Positions 5,778-6,173 of a stretch of 6,173 nt of DNA are shown one piece after another (position 1 is the stretch's first letter; each line of letters opens with the position of its first letter). Position numbers and translations under genes: made by a program. This DNA is from JBEKDJ01 sp050014415 (lineage in GTDB: Bacteria; Desulfobacterota; BSN033; UBA1163), in NCBI GenBank assembly GCA_050014415.1, contig JBEKDJ010000299.1, forward strand, positions 1-6,173. Direction: 5' to 3'. The notes beneath the pieces are model-generated. The model was not told the DNA's origin. It worked only from the letters and a program-made list of their open reading frames with translations, and ran no database searches.

Positions 5778-6173
5778 CGACGCTCACTCCGGGGGGAATT
5801 AAGGCAGGTACGTAGGCCCGCCCCTGTAAGTTCCGCATGTGCCCCCATTTCTCGACAACGACCCGGTTCGTTTTCACCAGGAGGTGCCTGCGGCCCGGTT
5901 CGCGAGGCGTCTGCTGCAGAGCTTCATGGTATTCACCTGCATAGGAGCCCAAAAGCTTCGTGAGATCGGGATGAACCAGTCCATTCCAGGCGATAGCGAA
6001 TACGACGCCAGATGGCGAAACGTATTCCCGAACGATGGTCGAATCGGAGCCGACTTCCTGAACCGTGTACCCATTCCGGACCGTGGTGGCACTCCGCACA
6101 GCCGAAAGCGCCTCTCTATCCGACTCGATCGAATCGGCGGATTCGCCAAGCGTGGCCTGAACTCGATGGGCGG
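5764..6173 (-). CDS. DUF2844 family protein, 5' end outside window
   Basis: The frame is open to the window edge, so the gene is partial; 135 residues and the stop are visible. A GTG at 6097-6099 is in frame but is not the real start, because family-like sequence continues upstream of it (QATLGESADSIESDREAL). Typical DUF2844 blocks follow: YTVQEV, IVREYVSPSGVVFAIAWNGLVHPDLTKLLGSY, VVVEKWGHMRNLQGRAYVPALIPPGVSVDEI. The family is usually about 150-170 residues with a signal peptide, which would lie just outside. No molecular function is known. The gene overlaps the DUF3443 start by 14 nt; these families are frequently adjacent in proteobacterial genomes (from memory), which points to a shared exported function. 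No frameshift is seen. Confidence 0.9.
   Translation of the reverse strand, partial: AHRVQATLGESADSIESDREALSAVRSATTVRNGYTVQEVGSDSTIVREYVSPSGVVFAIAWNGLVHPDLTKLLGSYAGEYHEALQQTPREPGRRHLLVKTNRVVVEKWGHMRNLQGRAYVPALIPPGVSVDEIK
5787..5790 (-). promoter_or_regulatory. Ribosome binding site of the DUF3443 gene inside the DUF2844 coding end
   Basis: GGAG lies 9 nt before the ATG at 5777 and within the last codons of the upstream gene, as expected for a translationally coupled pair. Confidence 0.5.

Overview
The window is bacterial and mostly coding, with nearly every gene on the minus strand. The proteins are mainly exported: one lipoprotein with an SmpA/OmlA (BamE)-like motif and at least two proteins with Sec signal peptides. 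This points to a diderm (Gram-negative) bacterium. GC sampled by eye is about 43% in the HEAT-repeat gene and about 57% at the right end. A Nitrospirota- or Desulfobacterota-like environmental genome would fit, but the sequence does not settle the taxon.

Right to left, in the direction of transcription: (1) 6173-5764 is the 3' part of a DUF2844 gene. It overlaps the start of (2) 5777-4065, a secreted protein with two tandem bacterial Ig-like domains followed by a DUF3443 domain. These two families are known as neighbours, and the DUF3443 part has pepsin-like landmarks. (3) A 137-bp gap (3928-4064 approximately) holds a hairpin that may end this unit. (4) 3926-1153 is a three-gene run: a small zinc-ribbon-like protein, a 158-residue protein of unknown family, and an exported 633-residue HEAT-repeat protein that starts 18 nt after its neighbour's stop. 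(5) 1048-269 encodes a small lipoprotein with a Tyr/Pro-rich tail, about 100 bp further on and perhaps co-transcribed.

At the left edge the plus strand holds the last 29 codons of what looks like an IS200/IS605-type transposase. Its stop codon abuts a strong 10-bp hairpin with a tetraloop (92-115), the usual arrangement at the end of such elements or of REP-like repeats. I see no gene in 116-268, and no RNA genes or CRISPR arrays anywhere.

Function is mostly at family level. The right-hand pair is probably an envelope or secreted module with a protease-like fold whose first catalytic motif is altered (DTES instead of DTGS). The left-hand genes look like envelope scaffold or accessory proteins. 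I found no complete known pathway, and I do not claim a new system beyond the leads listed.
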